In this document: positions 26,100 through 35,252 of the stretch, piece by piece
Layout: each line of letters begins with the position of its first letter
Position numbering within the stretch: position 1 is the stretch's first letter
Program-made: the position numbers and the translations under genes
Source: Erythrobacter sp. KY5
Lineage (GTDB): Bacteria; Pseudomonadota; Alphaproteobacteria; Sphingomonadales; Sphingomonadaceae
NCBI RefSeq assembly: GCF_003264115.1
Contig: NZ_CP021912.1
Coordinates: 1,595,001 to 1,659,000, forward strand
Length of the DNA stretch: 64,000 nt
Reading direction: 5' to 3'
Notes under the pieces: model-generated
Seen by the model: the letters and a program-made list of their open reading frames with translations, nothing else
Databases searched by the model: none
Told to the model about the DNA's origin: nothing

Positions 26100-27773
26100 A
26101 TGCTTGATACACCACTCTGGAAGAAGATTTCGCTCTGGATCTTCACCCTCGCGCTGGCAGCGGCGGCGATCCCGTCGCTCGTCGCCAGCTTCACCTCGTC
26201 GGATGAACCGGCGCCGGTCGCGGCTGACGATGTGACAGCCGAAGCTCCCGCTTTCCCGGAAACGGATCGCGGGGAGGATGAGGAAGAAAGCTCGCTTCCG
26301 CGGATCAATCTGGGTCTCGACCTTGCCGGCGGTTCGCACCTGCTGCTTGAGGCGAACCCGGCTGATGTCGCGAGCCAGCGGCTTGAGAACATGGAAGAGG
26401 CGGTCGAATCCGCGCTTCGCCAGGCCGTTCCCGAAATCGACTTTGGCGATACTTCGCGCTCGGACGGGCAGTTGTCCTTCATCCTCGATAGTGTGGCCGA
26501 TATCGACCGTGCACGCGCCGTTCTCGAACCGATCATGATGGGTGACGGGCTGCGGCGCGAATGGGACATGTCGGTGGTGGACGGACAGCGCATCGTGCTG
26601 ACCCCGACCGATGCCGGGCAGGCGACCGCATTGAACAGCGCGATGGAAGGCGCTGTCGAAGTCGTTCGCCGCCGTATCGACCTTCTTGGCACGCGCGAGC
26701 CGACGATCATCCGTCAGGGTGAAAACCGCATCGTGGTTCAGGTGCCGGGCCTTCAGGATCCGGTCGCGCTCAAGCGTCTGCTCGGTGAGACAGCGGAGCT
26801 TGAATTCAAGCTGGTCGACCAGCAGGCTTTGCCAACCAACACCGCTGCCGGTGTCGCAAATCCGGGAAGCCAGATTTACCCCTACGCGCCCGAAACCGCC
26901 TTTGCCGGTCAGTTCGAAGCGGTCAAAAGGCTTGGCGGTATTCGCGGCGACAGCCTCATCAATGCGCGCGCGGGCGTCGATCCGCAGACCAACGAGAACG
27001 TCGTCAACATCCAGTTCGACCAGCAGGGCGGCCAGAAATTCGCCCAGCTCTCGACCGAGAATGTGGGCGAACGCTTCGCGATCATCCTTGATGGCGAGGT
27101 GATTTCCGCGCCGTTCTTCAATGAACCGATCCTTGGCGGAAGCGCGCAGATTTCGGGCGCATTCACGCCTGAGACCGCAAACGAGCTTGCGATCTCGCTG
27201 CAATCGGGCGCGCTGCCTGTGCCGCTCACCGTGGTCGAAGAGCGCACGGTCGGACCCGACCTTGGCGCTGAATCGATCCGCAGCGGCCTCATCGCCATGC
27301 TGATCGGGTCGATTGCGGTGATCGCCTTGATGGTCGCAACCTATGGCCGCTTTGGCGTCTATGCGACGATCGCTCTGGTGTTCAACGTGCTGATCCTGCT
27401 CGGCCTGATGGCTATCGGCAATTTCACGCTGACATTGCCGGGTATCGCAGGCTTCGTGCTGACCGTCGGCGCGGCGGTGGATGCGAACGTGCTTATCAAC
27501 GAGCGCATCCGCGAAGAGCGCAAGCGCGGCCGCAAGGTCGTGACAGCGGTCGAGAACGGCTACAAGGAAGCGAGCCGTGCGATCTATGACGCAAACGTCA
27601 CCAACTTCATCGCAGGTGTGCTGCTGTTCTGGTTCGGCTCCGGCCCGATCCGCGGCTTTGCCGTGGTGCTGGTGATCGGCCTTGCGACATCGGTCTTTAC
27701 CGCACTGACCCTGACCAAGATGTGGGTGTCCGGCTATCTCGCCGCCAAGCGCCCCAAAGACATCACGATTTAA
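26100..27773 (+). CDS. secD: Protein translocase subunit SecD
   Basis: The 557-residue membrane protein has an N-terminal helix, a large periplasmic region (P1, with GLDLAGGSHLLLEA near residue 75) and five further helices carrying the D5/D6-type RND motifs (TLPGIAGFVLTVGAAVDANVLINERIREE). With SecF it uses the proton gradient to pull exported proteins through the membrane. SecF follows after 12 bases, preceded by an AAGGAGG ribosome site. Confidence 0.97.
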   Translation: MLDTPLWKKISLWIFTLALAAAAIPSLVASFTSSDEPAPVAADDVTAEAPAFPETDRGEDEEESSLPRINLGLDLAGGSHLLLEANPADVASQRLENMEEAVESALRQAVPEIDFGDTSRSDGQLSFILDSVADIDRARAVLEPIMMGDGLRREWDMSVVDGQRIVLTPTDAGQATALNSAMEGAVEVVRRRIDLLGTREPTIIRQGENRIVVQVPGLQDPVALKRLLGETAELEFKLVDQQALPTNTAAGVANPGSQIYPYAPETAFAGQFEAVKRLGGIRGDSLINARAGVDPQTNENVVNIQFDQQGGQKFAQLSTENVGERFAIILDGEVISAPFFNEPILGGSAQISGAFTPETANELAISLQSGALPVPLTVVEERTVGPDLGAESIRSGLIAMLIGSIAVIALMVATYGRFGVYATIALVFNVLILLGLMAIGNFTLTLPGIAGFVLTVGAAVDANVLINERIREERKRGRKVVTAVENGYKEASRAIYDANVTNFIAGVLLFWFGSGPIRGFAVVLVIGLATSVFTALTLTKMWVSGYLAAKRPKDITI

Positions 27774-27785
27774 GGAGGACGAGAC

Positions 27786-28766
27786 ATGAAACTGCTCAAG
27801 CTCGTACCCCAGGACACCAACATCAGGTTCCTGAAACTGCGCGTGCCCTTCTTCATCCTCAGCATCGTGCTGATCGTGGGAAGCTGGGCGGCGGTTCTGA
27901 CTCAGGGCCTCAATTACGGCGTCGACTTTGCCGGCGGCCAGGAAATCCGTGCTACCTTCACTCAGACGGCGGAAGCGCCGGTGGTCGAATTGCGGCAGGT
28001 GATCGGGGACATCGAAAACATCGAAGACCCGATCGTTCAGCGCTTCGGCGAACCCAACGAGGTTTCGATCCGCGTCAAATTGCCGCCCGAAGCGGAAGGC
28101 AATCCGGAATTTGCCAATGCGATGACGAACGCGATCGTCACCGAAATCCAGCAAAGCTATCCCGACATCCGGATCGACGGCGTCGACAGCGTGTCGGGCA
28201 AGGTTTCGGGCGAATTTCGCAACGATGCAGCGCTCGCGCTGATTGCGGCCATGGTGATGGTGGCACTGTATATCTGGCTGCGCTTCGAATGGCAGTTCGG
28301 CGTGGGCGCGCTGTTCGCTCTGTTCCACGACGTTTCGGTGACGCTCGGCCTGTTCGCGCTGACACAGCTTGAATTCAGCCTTCAGATCATCGCGGCGATC
28401 CTTGCGATCATCGGTTATTCGCTGAACGATACGATCGTCGTTTACGACCGCATTCGTGAGAACCTGAAGAAGTATCGCAAGATGCCGCTGCCTGAGTTGC
28501 TCGATCTTTCCGTGAACGAGACGCTGGCGCGGACGGTGATGACCTCGCTGACGCTGCTGGTGGCGCTGTTGCCGCTGCTGTTCTTTGGACCGGCCAGCCT
28601 GTTCGGCCTTGTCGCGGCGATCACTGCGGGCCTGTTCATCGGCACCTATTCGAGCGTCTATCTCGCAGCGCCGCTGCTGATCTGGATGGGCGTCACCTCG
28701 GACAGCTTCGTGCCGAAGGAGACAGAGGCGGACTTGCAGGAAAAGAAGGTGCTGGGGCAGGTTTGA
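27786..28766 (+). CDS. secF: Protein translocase subunit SecF
   Basis: The 326-residue partner of SecD has an N-terminal helix, the periplasmic segment LNYGVDFAGGQEIRATF and five C-terminal helices with the signature AAILAIIGYSLNDTIVVYDR. It is coupled to secD by a strong ribosome site. A hairpin with an eight-base-pair stem lies just after the stop. Confidence 0.97.
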   Translation: MKLLKLVPQDTNIRFLKLRVPFFILSIVLIVGSWAAVLTQGLNYGVDFAGGQEIRATFTQTAEAPVVELRQVIGDIENIEDPIVQRFGEPNEVSIRVKLPPEAEGNPEFANAMTNAIVTEIQQSYPDIRIDGVDSVSGKVSGEFRNDAALALIAAMVMVALYIWLRFEWQFGVGALFALFHDVSVTLGLFALTQLEFSLQIIAAILAIIGYSLNDTIVVYDRIRENLKKYRKMPLPELLDLSVNETLARTVMTSLTLLVALLPLLFFGPASLFGLVAAITAGLFIGTYSSVYLAAPLLIWMGVTSDSFVPKETEADLQEKKVLGQV

Positions 28767-28775
28767 TTGTATTTC

Positions 28776-28795
28776 GCAGGCCCATCCGGGCCTGC
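28776..28795 (+). terminator. GC hairpin after secF
   Basis: GCAGGCCC (28776-28783) and GGGCCTGC (28788-28795) form a perfect 8-bp stem with loop ATCC, 10 bp past the secF stop. No T-run follows, so it may act with Rho or only protect the 3' end. Confidence 0.45.
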
Positions 28796-28897
28796 GTCCT
28801 CGCTAGACGGCCTCCGCGTTGCTGCGGCCCCGCTGCGGGCGGGCGCCCATGGTTTCTAGGCGCCCCTGCGGCCCAGGGGGTCGATTGCAGTCAGGCG

Positions 28898-30079
28898 TTA
28901 GCGTCCGATCAAATCATCATAATGCGCTGCTAGTTCGAGCGCATTGGTCTCCCAGCTGTACCGCTCCGCCATCGCGGCGACGGCGCTGCGCATGGGCGGA
29001 TTGTTGAGCACCTCGTTCACGCCCGCCGCCACGGCCTCAGGGGTGCGCGCTACCAGTCTTCCGGCGGTGTTGTTGGTGATGATCTCTCGCGCGCCGCCAA
29101 CGTCACAGGTCACCACCGGCGTCCCGCAGGCAAGCGCTTCGACCCAGGCGTTGGCTAGCCCTTCATTGGCGGTGGGCAGCACCATCACATCGGCAGCCGA
29201 CAGCACCAGCGGCAGCCGGTTGTGGTCGAGCGATCCTGCGAAATGGACGCGGGCGTTAAGGTCCATCGTCTTGGCAAGATCGCGCAAGTGTGCCTCGTCC
29301 TCGCCCTTGCCGACCAGCACCAGCCGCGCGCCCGGAATGGCCTTCAAGGCGGCAATCGCGATGTCCTGGCCCTTGCGCTTGATGAGCGCGCCGACACAGG
29401 TCAGCAGCGGCGCATTGTCGGGCATGTGGAAGCCCAGCTCCTTACCAAGCTGCGCGCGCAATTGCGTGTGTTCGAGCGGGCGGAAACGGTCGCGGTCGAG
29501 GCCGGTATAGTGGATGCGCATTTTGCGGCGATCCATTCCGACATCCTCCATTTCGCGCGCCAGACTTTCGCTCACGACCAGCAGCCGGTCGGCGCGCTCG
29601 GCAGCTTCGCGCATCTGTGCGCGGGCAAAATCTATCCCGCCCCAATAGGTGATGTCGCTGCCCCGTGCCTTGATCGACAGCTTCGCGCCGATAGCGTCGG
29701 CGATTTCGGCAGCGGCAGGGCCGTCGGGGAAGAAAAACTGCGCATCAATCACGTCGATGAGTGATTCGGCGTGAATTCGCTTCACGACCGGCAATGCGGC
29801 TTTCGCAATGGCAGAGGCGTTGCGGCGCGCGCCTACCGCAGGAATCAGGCGAAAGCGCGGGCGATGCACCGTGATGCCGCGTTCGTCCGCCCTATCGTCA
29901 AGTCCGGCCAGTGCGCGGTAACGGCCCACAGCCACAGGAGGCAGGCCAATCGGATTGACCACCGTGACGCGCCAATCCCCGCGCCGCGCCAAGGCTTCAA
30001 GCGAGCGAGCGACGAATGTGCCGAAGCGCGGATTGGTTTCGTTCGGATAAAGCGTGCTGAGCGACAGGACGTGCTTCAT
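28898..30079 (-). CDS. Glycosyltransferase, GT4 family
   Basis: The 393-residue GT-B enzyme has an N-terminal acceptor domain (LSLSTLYPNETNPRFGTFV) and a C-terminal nucleotide-sugar domain (LTCVGALIKRKGQDIAI, LVLVGKGEDEAHL, NEGLANAWVEALACGTPVV with the E-x7-E motif). Retaining transfer of a sugar to a polysaccharide or lipid is expected; the N-terminal pattern resembles exopolysaccharide enzymes. It has no membrane segment and no clear operon partner in the window, so the product is unknown. Confidence 0.88.
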   Translation of the reverse strand: MKHVLSLSTLYPNETNPRFGTFVARSLEALARRGDWRVTVVNPIGLPPVAVGRYRALAGLDDRADERGITVHRPRFRLIPAVGARRNASAIAKAALPVVKRIHAESLIDVIDAQFFFPDGPAAAEIADAIGAKLSIKARGSDITYWGGIDFARAQMREAAERADRLLVVSESLAREMEDVGMDRRKMRIHYTGLDRDRFRPLEHTQLRAQLGKELGFHMPDNAPLLTCVGALIKRKGQDIAIAALKAIPGARLVLVGKGEDEAHLRDLAKTMDLNARVHFAGSLDHNRLPLVLSAADVMVLPTANEGLANAWVEALACGTPVVTCDVGGAREIITNNTAGRLVARTPEAVAAGVNEVLNNPPMRSAVAAMAERYSWETNALELAAHYDDLIGR

Positions 30080-30180
30080 ACGCGGCCTCCTTGTCGCTGA
30101 ATCTTCACCAGATTTCTCCTCACTATCGGGGCCAGGTTAGGGGGATTGCGGTTAAGACCGACTGACAAACAGGATTAACG

Positions 30181-30774
30181 TCACAGCGGCCTCACAAGCA
30201 TCGTTGCCACCGCAATCCAGGGCGGATTATCGATAACGAGTTGCTTGTTGCCCGCCTGCGCCGGGAGAAGTCCGACCAGCGTGCCCTTGCGGTCGATCAG
30301 CCGACCGAACGCGAAACGACCGCCGGGGCGCGGGATCAGGCAGTCGCGGTTCATCGCGCCAAGCATGTTTGCGCCCGCTTCGTCCGGGTCGATCTGGCGC
30401 AGCCACACCATGTCGCCGGGGCGATATTCGCCAACCGATGCGGCAACTTCGAGGACGAGCATGGTCGCATCGCCGCCGCTCGCCGCGATTTCCGTAGGCA
30501 GGATCGCCTCGCGCGGGGACTTGAGCGCTTCTGGCTCCGACAGGCCCAGTTCGGCCACGACCTGAGCGCGCTTCTGCTCCTCCGAACGAACCAGTACCTC
30601 CGGGTCAATGTCGAGCGCTGCACCGATCCGGTCCATCCATTTGATCGAGAGATTGCGCATCCCTGTTTCCAGCCGGCCGATTGTCTGTGCGGTGGTTGGC
30701 GGGTCACACGCCTCTGCGAGATCGGCGAGGGTCAGTCCCTTGGCCTTTCGGATTTCCCGGATGCGATTGATCAT
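30181..30774 (-). CDS. XRE-family regulator with LexA/S24-like C-terminus
   Basis: The 197-residue protein starts with a Cro/CI-type helix-turn-helix (IREIRKAKGLTLADLAEAC, TAQTIGRLETGMRNLS). A C-terminal beta-rich region follows with the sequence features of the S24 fold (VGEYRPGDMVWLRQIDP, then FAFGRLIDRKGTLVGLLP). A catalytic Ser is not evident, so self-cleavage is doubtful. It is divergent from the DUF6456-like gene, and a perfect inverted repeat in the shared region (30849-30865) is a likely operator. Confidence 0.85.
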   Translation of the reverse strand: MINRIREIRKAKGLTLADLAEACDPPTTAQTIGRLETGMRNLSIKWMDRIGAALDIDPEVLVRSEEQKRAQVVAELGLSEPEALKSPREAILPTEIAASGGDATMLVLEVAASVGEYRPGDMVWLRQIDPDEAGANMLGAMNRDCLIPRPGGRFAFGRLIDRKGTLVGLLPAQAGNKQLVIDNPPWIAVATMLVRPL

Positions 30775-30848
30775 GCTTTGAACCCCTTGGCGAACCCTTT
30801 TGGCAATTTTGGACTTTCCTACAGCACTGGATGCAATGCAAGCCTCAA

Positions 30849-30865
30849 ATCACCCATTTGGTGAT
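30849..30865. promoter_or_regulatory. Inverted repeat ATCACC-N5-GGTGAT
   Basis: Perfect 6-bp arms separated by CATTT lie between the divergent XRE gene and the DUF6456-like gene, 16 bases before the latter's ATG and touching its ribosome site. Size and place fit an XRE-dimer operator that would repress the plus-strand gene. Confidence 0.5.
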
Positions 30866-30880
30866 AAAGGAGTGTCGGTC

Positions 30881-31351
30881 ATGCGCAAACTGGTCGAGCG
30901 GGAGCTTACATCCGAAGGTCCAAGGCGCGAGGGCACGGCCCGCGCCAAGGGGCGCAGCGTCACAGTCAATGCGGCAGAATCGCCGATTGCGTGGCTGCAT
31001 TCGCGCGGCCACTTGCCTGCGCGGCTGTTCGACGCGGGCGAAGCCTTGCGTGCCGATTATGAGCGTGCGCAATTGTCGCCCAATGTCACGATGCGCTGGG
31101 ACCCGGTGCGCATCAAGACGACCGGCGATACAGGGTTGAACGCCAGTGAACGCCAGATCGCGGCGAAGCAGCGTTTCGATGGCGCGATGAATGCCGCGGG
31201 AAAGGGCCTCGAAGACGTTTTGTGGCGCGTCGTTTGTGCAGGCGAGGGATTGCCGCAGGCGGAAAAGACGCTGGGCTGGCCCGCGCGAAGCGGCAAGCTT
31301 GTGCTCAAACTGGCGCTTGAACGGGTGGCGGATTTCTATCGGATCAGGTGA
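30881..31351 (+). CDS. DUF6456-like helical protein
   Basis: The 156-residue protein has the conserved ESPIAWLHSRG, LPARLFDAGEALRADYERA and the C-terminal LVLKLALERVADFY of a domain common in alphaproteobacteria (DUF6456, from memory). The late part looks like a small helix-turn-helix, so DNA binding is possible. The ATG at 30881 has a good AAAGGAG ribosome site; the longer frame from 30800 would run through the operator. The function is unknown; the divergent XRE gene may regulate it. Confidence 0.72.
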   Translation: MRKLVERELTSEGPRREGTARAKGRSVTVNAAESPIAWLHSRGHLPARLFDAGEALRADYERAQLSPNVTMRWDPVRIKTTGDTGLNASERQIAAKQRFDGAMNAAGKGLEDVLWRVVCAGEGLPQAEKTLGWPARSGKLVLKLALERVADFYRIR

Positions 31352-31366
31352 AGCGTGGCGCTGTCT

Positions 31367-31729
31367 TCAGGCGTAATCGCCCGCGCCGTAGAAAAAGCGC
31401 TCCTCGACGATCTTGCCGTCCTTGACGGTGTAGACGCCGACTTCCGCCATCTGACTGCGTTCACCGTCCATCGTGACATCCATGGTATAGCGCACCGCAA
31501 ACTGGTCGCCGAAGATGTAAGGCCCCTGCATCGAGGAGGAGTGCGTCTCGGCATTGTCTTCCCACCATTGGTGTTTCTGGATCAGCGCTTCGCGACCCTC
31601 GACCCGCGCCATCGGGTCGTCGGTGGGTTCCAGACTGACGATGTCGTCAGACCAGTATGCCTGATACCCTTCGGCATCCTCTTCGATCATCAGCTTCATG
31701 AAGTCGGTGGCGAGTTGCTCAATGGACAT
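31367..31729 (-). CDS. SnoaL/NTF2-like protein
   Basis: A 120-residue NTF2-fold protein: an N-terminal helix pair (IEQLATDFMKLMIEED), the AYWSDDIVSLEP strand, and the beta-sheet core (TMDVTMDGERSQMAEVGVYTVKDGKIVEERFF). Members bind or isomerise small hydrophobic molecules, or stabilise partners. Nothing in the neighbourhood indicates a substrate. The region upstream of its start holds the five-unit repeat array. Confidence 0.8.
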   Translation of the reverse strand: MSIEQLATDFMKLMIEEDAEGYQAYWSDDIVSLEPTDDPMARVEGREALIQKHQWWEDNAETHSSSMQGPYIFGDQFAVRYTMDVTMDGERSQMAEVGVYTVKDGKIVEERFFYGAGDYA

Positions 31730-31774
31730 GGCTGGCTCCTGCGATTTGGCAAAGGCGGCGGCTGCACGCCGAGA

Positions 31775-31871
31775 GTTACACTCTTATACGCGAAGAGTGA
31801 CACTTTCGCGAGCCATGTTGACGCTTTGCGTCCTGAGGTGACGCTTTTGCGGCCTATGGTGACACAGTGCG
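31775..31871. repeat. Five-unit iteron-like array, about 21-bp period
   Basis: Five degenerate units beginning at 31775, 31797, 31818, 31838 and 31859 share a core near GTGACrCTTTtGCG; the first and last are the most diverged. Start-to-start spacing is 22, 21, 20 and 21 bases, close to two helical turns, so a protein binding each unit would sit on one face of the DNA. It lies between the SnoaL-like gene (upstream of its start) and the end of the UDG-like gene. Iterons of plasmid origins look like this, as do arrays for transcription factors. Confidence 0.6.
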
Positions 31872-31917
31872 GGTTTTTGCCTCTGGACCGTGTAACATGC
31901 GGTCCACTTCTCGCCCC

Positions 31918-32502
31918 TCAGCCGAGCCGCGCGGCAATCTGGCGGCGAAGGGCGGGGAGGGTCTCGGCTTCATACCAAGGATTGCTCGCCATCCACATTC
32001 GCACGCGCCAGGCGGGGTGGGGCAGCGGGAAGAAGGGCGCGAACTCGGCCCCCCGCTTCACCCGATCGGTCATCGAAAGCTTGCGCGTTGCGGGCAGGTA
32101 GGCGGCTTGCGCATAAGCGCCGACCAGCAATGTCAGCCGGTCTTCGGGGAGCAGCGCGAGGATGCGGTCGTGCCATGCGGGGGCGCACTCCTTGCGCGGC
32201 GGAGCATCGCCGCCCTTGGCCTTGCCGGGATAGCAGAAACCCATCGGCATCAGCGCGACCTTGGCAGGGTCGTAGAAGGCGTCCTTCTCCATCTCCAGCC
32301 AGCCGCGCAACCGGTCGCCGCTGTCATCGTCCCACGCAATGCCGCTTGCATGGACGCGGGTTCCGGGAGCCTGTCCGATGATGAGGATGCGGCTGGCTGG
32401 CGAGAACTGGACGACGGGGCGCGGGCCCAGCGGCAGGTGCTCGGCGCAAAGGGTGCAGGCCGCGATCTCCGTATGGAGCGCCTCGGCCCGCTGCGCGCTC
32501 AC
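31918..32502 (-). CDS. Uracil-DNA glycosylase superfamily protein
   Basis: The 194-residue protein has the UDG-fold motif 1 ILIIGQAPGTRVHASGIAW and a late LPHPAWRVRMW in place of the classical motif-2 loop. Two early Cys (CTLC) recall families that carry an iron-sulfur cluster, but the full set of four is not apparent. Uracil or related damaged base removal is plausible but not proven for this subgroup. It overlaps the ABC-F stop by four bases (GTGA), so the two are coupled. Confidence 0.8.
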   Translation of the reverse strand: MSAQRAEALHTEIAACTLCAEHLPLGPRPVVQFSPASRILIIGQAPGTRVHASGIAWDDDSGDRLRGWLEMEKDAFYDPAKVALMPMGFCYPGKAKGGDAPPRKECAPAWHDRILALLPEDRLTLLVGAYAQAAYLPATRKLSMTDRVKRGAEFAPFFPLPHPAWRVRMWMASNPWYEAETLPALRRQIAARLG

Positions 32503-34313
32503 CCCTCGACCTTCTCGGCGATGTCGAGCCAGCGCTCCTCTGCTTCGTCCTTCTGGCGGCGGGCGTTCTCAAGCCCCTTTGAGATGGTCGCAAAGCGCTG
32601 CGGGTCGGAGGCGAAGAGGTCGGGATCAGCGAGGATACCCTCGGCCTTGGCGATGGCGGCTTCGAGCTCCTCTATGCGCGCAGGGAGCTGCTCGTAATCG
32701 CGCTGGTCCTTGTAGGAGAGCTTGTCCGACTTGGGAGCAGGCGGAGGCGGGGCGGGGGTGGAGGAAGGCTCGCTCGCCTTCGACTTGCCGACCACCGGCC
32801 TGCGGCGCTTGGCCTCCCAGTCGGCATAACCGCCCGCGACGATATCGACCCGCCCCGTGCCATCGAGACCGAGCGTGATCGTAACCGTCTTGTCGAGGAA
32901 GTCGCGGTCGTGGCTCACGATCAGCACGGTGCCTTCGAAATCGGCGATGACCTCCTGCAAGAGGTCGAGCGTTTCGAGGTCGAGGTCGTTGGTCGGCTCA
33001 TCCAGCACGAGCAGGTTGGCGGTGCGCGCAAACTCGCGGGCGAGCAGCAGCCGCGAACGCTCGCCGCCCGACAGGATGCCGACCTTGGTGTCGACGATCT
33101 TGGGATCGAACAGGAAGTCCTTGAGGTAGGCCTGCACATGCTTGCGATTGCCACGCACGTCGATCCAGTCGCCGCCCTCGGCAAGGATCTGGCGCACGGT
33201 CGCGCCCGGTTCGAGGAGCTTCCTCTGCTGGTCGATCATCACTCCGGACAAGGTGCGGGCATGGGTGATCGTGCCGGTGTCGGGCTCAAGCTCCTTGGTC
33301 AGCATCTTGAGCAGGGTCGTCTTGCCGGCACCGTTTGCGCCGACGATGCCGATGCGGTCGCCGTTCTGGATGCGCAGGGTGAAGGGCTTGATGACCGCGC
33401 GGCCATCGTAGGATTTGGAGATGCCCTCGGCGACGATGACGGACTTGGACTTGAACTCCTCGTCATTGCCAAGCTTGAGCTTTGCCGCGCCGCTGTCGCT
33501 GATCATCGCGGCGCGGGCCGCGCGCATCTGGTAGAGCTTCTCCAGCCTGCCCTGATTGCGCTTGCGCCGTGCGGTCACGCCGCGTTCGAGCCAGTGCGCC
33601 TCAAGCTTGAGCTTGGCGTCGAGCTTCTCGGCGGCGCGCGCTTCCTCGGCGTAGACCTGCTCTTCCCACGCCTCGTATCCGCCAAAGCCGACCTCCTTGC
33701 GCCGCAGCGAGCCGCGGTCGAGCCAAAGCGTCGCGCGGGTCAGGCGCTTGAGGAAGGTGCGGTCGTGGCTGATCGTGATGAACGCGCCCTTGTACCGGGT
33801 GAGCCAGTCCTCAAGCCAGTCGATCGCGCTGAGATCGAGGTGGTTGGTCGGCTCATCCAGCAACAACAGGTCCGGGTCTTGAGCGAGAGCGCGGGCGATA
33901 GCCGCACGGCGACGTTCGCCGCCGCTAGCTGTCGCCGCATCGGTACTCATGTCGATGCCGAGCTGGCCTGCAATCGCTTCGACCTCATGCGTTGCTGGCG
34001 CGTGATCGCCATGGAGCGCGAAGTCCATCAGCGTGTCGAAGGGCGAGAAGTCAGGCTCCTGCTCCAGAAACACGATCCGCGTTCCCGGCTTCACTCGCCG
34101 CTGACCGCGATCCGCTTCGATCCGGTTGTCGATGAGCTTGAGCAGCGTCGTCTTGCCAGCCCCGTTGCGCCCGATCAGCGCCAGCCGATCTCCGGGGAGG
34201 ATATGCAGGTCAATCGGCTCTGCGCCTTCGCCCGGCTGGGGGCCGCCAAAAAGCCAGCGCCCGCCTTGCTGAAGGCCAAGCCCTTCCCAGGAGAGGATCG
34301 GAGGTTGTGCCAT
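32499..34313 (-). CDS. ABC-F family ATPase (Uup-like)
   Basis: The 604-residue soluble protein has two ABC domains. Walker A motifs are GRNGAGKT (residues 48-55) and GANGAGKT. Signatures are SGGERRRAAIARAL and LSGGERSRLLLAREF, and the Walker B regions are LLLLDEPTNHLDL and LLVLDEPTNDLDL. A charged linker and a C-terminal coiled coil (YEQLPARIEELEAAIAKAEG) match Uup. ABC-F proteins act on ribosomes (and Uup on replication intermediates). The ATG at 34313 gives the usual N-terminus; an upstream frame extension has no homology. Confidence 0.92.
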   Translation of the reverse strand: MAQPPILSWEGLGLQQGGRWLFGGPQPGEGAEPIDLHILPGDRLALIGRNGAGKTTLLKLIDNRIEADRGQRRVKPGTRIVFLEQEPDFSPFDTLMDFALHGDHAPATHEVEAIAGQLGIDMSTDAATASGGERRRAAIARALAQDPDLLLLDEPTNHLDLSAIDWLEDWLTRYKGAFITISHDRTFLKRLTRATLWLDRGSLRRKEVGFGGYEAWEEQVYAEEARAAEKLDAKLKLEAHWLERGVTARRKRNQGRLEKLYQMRAARAAMISDSGAAKLKLGNDEEFKSKSVIVAEGISKSYDGRAVIKPFTLRIQNGDRIGIVGANGAGKTTLLKMLTKELEPDTGTITHARTLSGVMIDQQRKLLEPGATVRQILAEGGDWIDVRGNRKHVQAYLKDFLFDPKIVDTKVGILSGGERSRLLLAREFARTANLLVLDEPTNDLDLETLDLLQEVIADFEGTVLIVSHDRDFLDKTVTITLGLDGTGRVDIVAGGYADWEAKRRRPVVGKSKASEPSSTPAPPPPAPKSDKLSYKDQRDYEQLPARIEELEAAIAKAEGILADPDLFASDPQRFATISKGLENARRQKDEAEERWLDIAEKVEG

Positions 34314-34409
34314 AGAGCGCGCCAAGTAGGGGCTTGCAACTGTGCTGCCAAGTCGGTTCAGTGCGCCGAAAGCCGCAATCCCCCATCTGCGCGGCAAAGG
34401 AGGACGTAA

Positions 34410-35168
34410 ATGATGACCCGTACCGCTCTAACCCTCGCTGCCGCTGGTGCCCTTGCCATGCCATCAGGCCTTGCCGCCCAACAGGTTGAAATCGAAGCCG
34501 AAGGTCCGGTGATCGAGCTTTCCGTGTTCGAAAGCGTGACTGCTGAACCCGACCTCGTCACGATCGGTGCAGGCGTATCCACCGATGCGGCTACTGCGGT
34601 CGAAGCCATGCGGATGAACGCTGAACAGATGAACCGCGTCATAGAGCGGATCATCGCACTGGGCGTTCCGGAAAAGGACATCCAGACGACCGGCGTCAAC
34701 CTCAACCCCCGCTACGATTACGACCGGGAGAACCAGCGCAATGTCTTCCGCGGATATCAGGTGTCGAACCGGGTGAGCGTCAAGCTGCGCGATGTCGATG
34801 AAACCGGCGCGGTGCTCGATGCGCTGGTGGTGGCGGGCGCGACCGACCTTTCCGGGCCGGACTTCTCGATAGAGGATGACGAGGCAGCCAAGGACACCGC
34901 GCGCGCAAGCGCCGTCCAGCGTGCACAGAGCCGCGCCGAAGCCTATGCCGCGATGATGGGCTATGACGGGGTCGAGGTGCTCTCGATCAGCGAGGCGATA
35001 CAGGGCCGTGCTCCCATGCCGGAAATGGCCATGCGCGACGTTGCGGAGAACGCCATTCAGGTCACCGGATCGCGCATTCAGCCCGGCATGGTGAACACCG
35101 GCGTCAGCATCACGATCAAGTACCAGATGGTCGATGACGATGCCGAAGCAGCCGAGGAAGGTGAGTGA
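34410..35168 (+). CDS. SIMPL domain periplasmic protein
   Basis: The 252-residue protein has a signal peptide (MMTRTALTLAAAGALAMPSGLAAQQ) and a SIMPL (DUF541) domain: ISVFESV-like start, LVTIGAGVSTDAATAVEA, the middle GVPEKDIQTTGVNLNPRYDY and the tandem second half (SNRVSVKLRDVDE). Members bind partners or quench stress, for example YggE against oxidative stress. A strong AAAGGAGG site precedes the ATG. A separate small PepSY gene follows. Confidence 0.88.
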   Translation: MMTRTALTLAAAGALAMPSGLAAQQVEIEAEGPVIELSVFESVTAEPDLVTIGAGVSTDAATAVEAMRMNAEQMNRVIERIIALGVPEKDIQTTGVNLNPRYDYDRENQRNVFRGYQVSNRVSVKLRDVDETGAVLDALVVAGATDLSGPDFSIEDDEAAKDTARASAVQRAQSRAEAYAAMMGYDGVEVLSISEAIQGRAPMPEMAMRDVAENAIQVTGSRIQPGMVNTGVSITIKYQMVDDDAEAAEEGE

Positions 35169-35252
35169 CACGCGCGCCATTCCAGTCTGAACAAGTGGAC
35201 TTCGCCGTATTCACAGCTTGTTCAACGCACTGGGCCTAGGCATGACAGCACG

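Noticed and set aside
26100..28328. Very long minus-strand frame opposite secD/secF
   Set aside because: It is the antisense shadow of secD-secF, whose motifs and gene order are unmistakable.
28838..28868. GGGCGCC/GGCGCCC inverted repeat near the end of the glycosyltransferase gene
   Set aside because: Short, very GC-rich arms with no T-run on either strand; not separable from background.
32910..34409. Long plus-strand frame opposite the ABC-F gene
   Set aside because: Antisense shadow; the minus strand carries complete Walker A/B and signature motifs.
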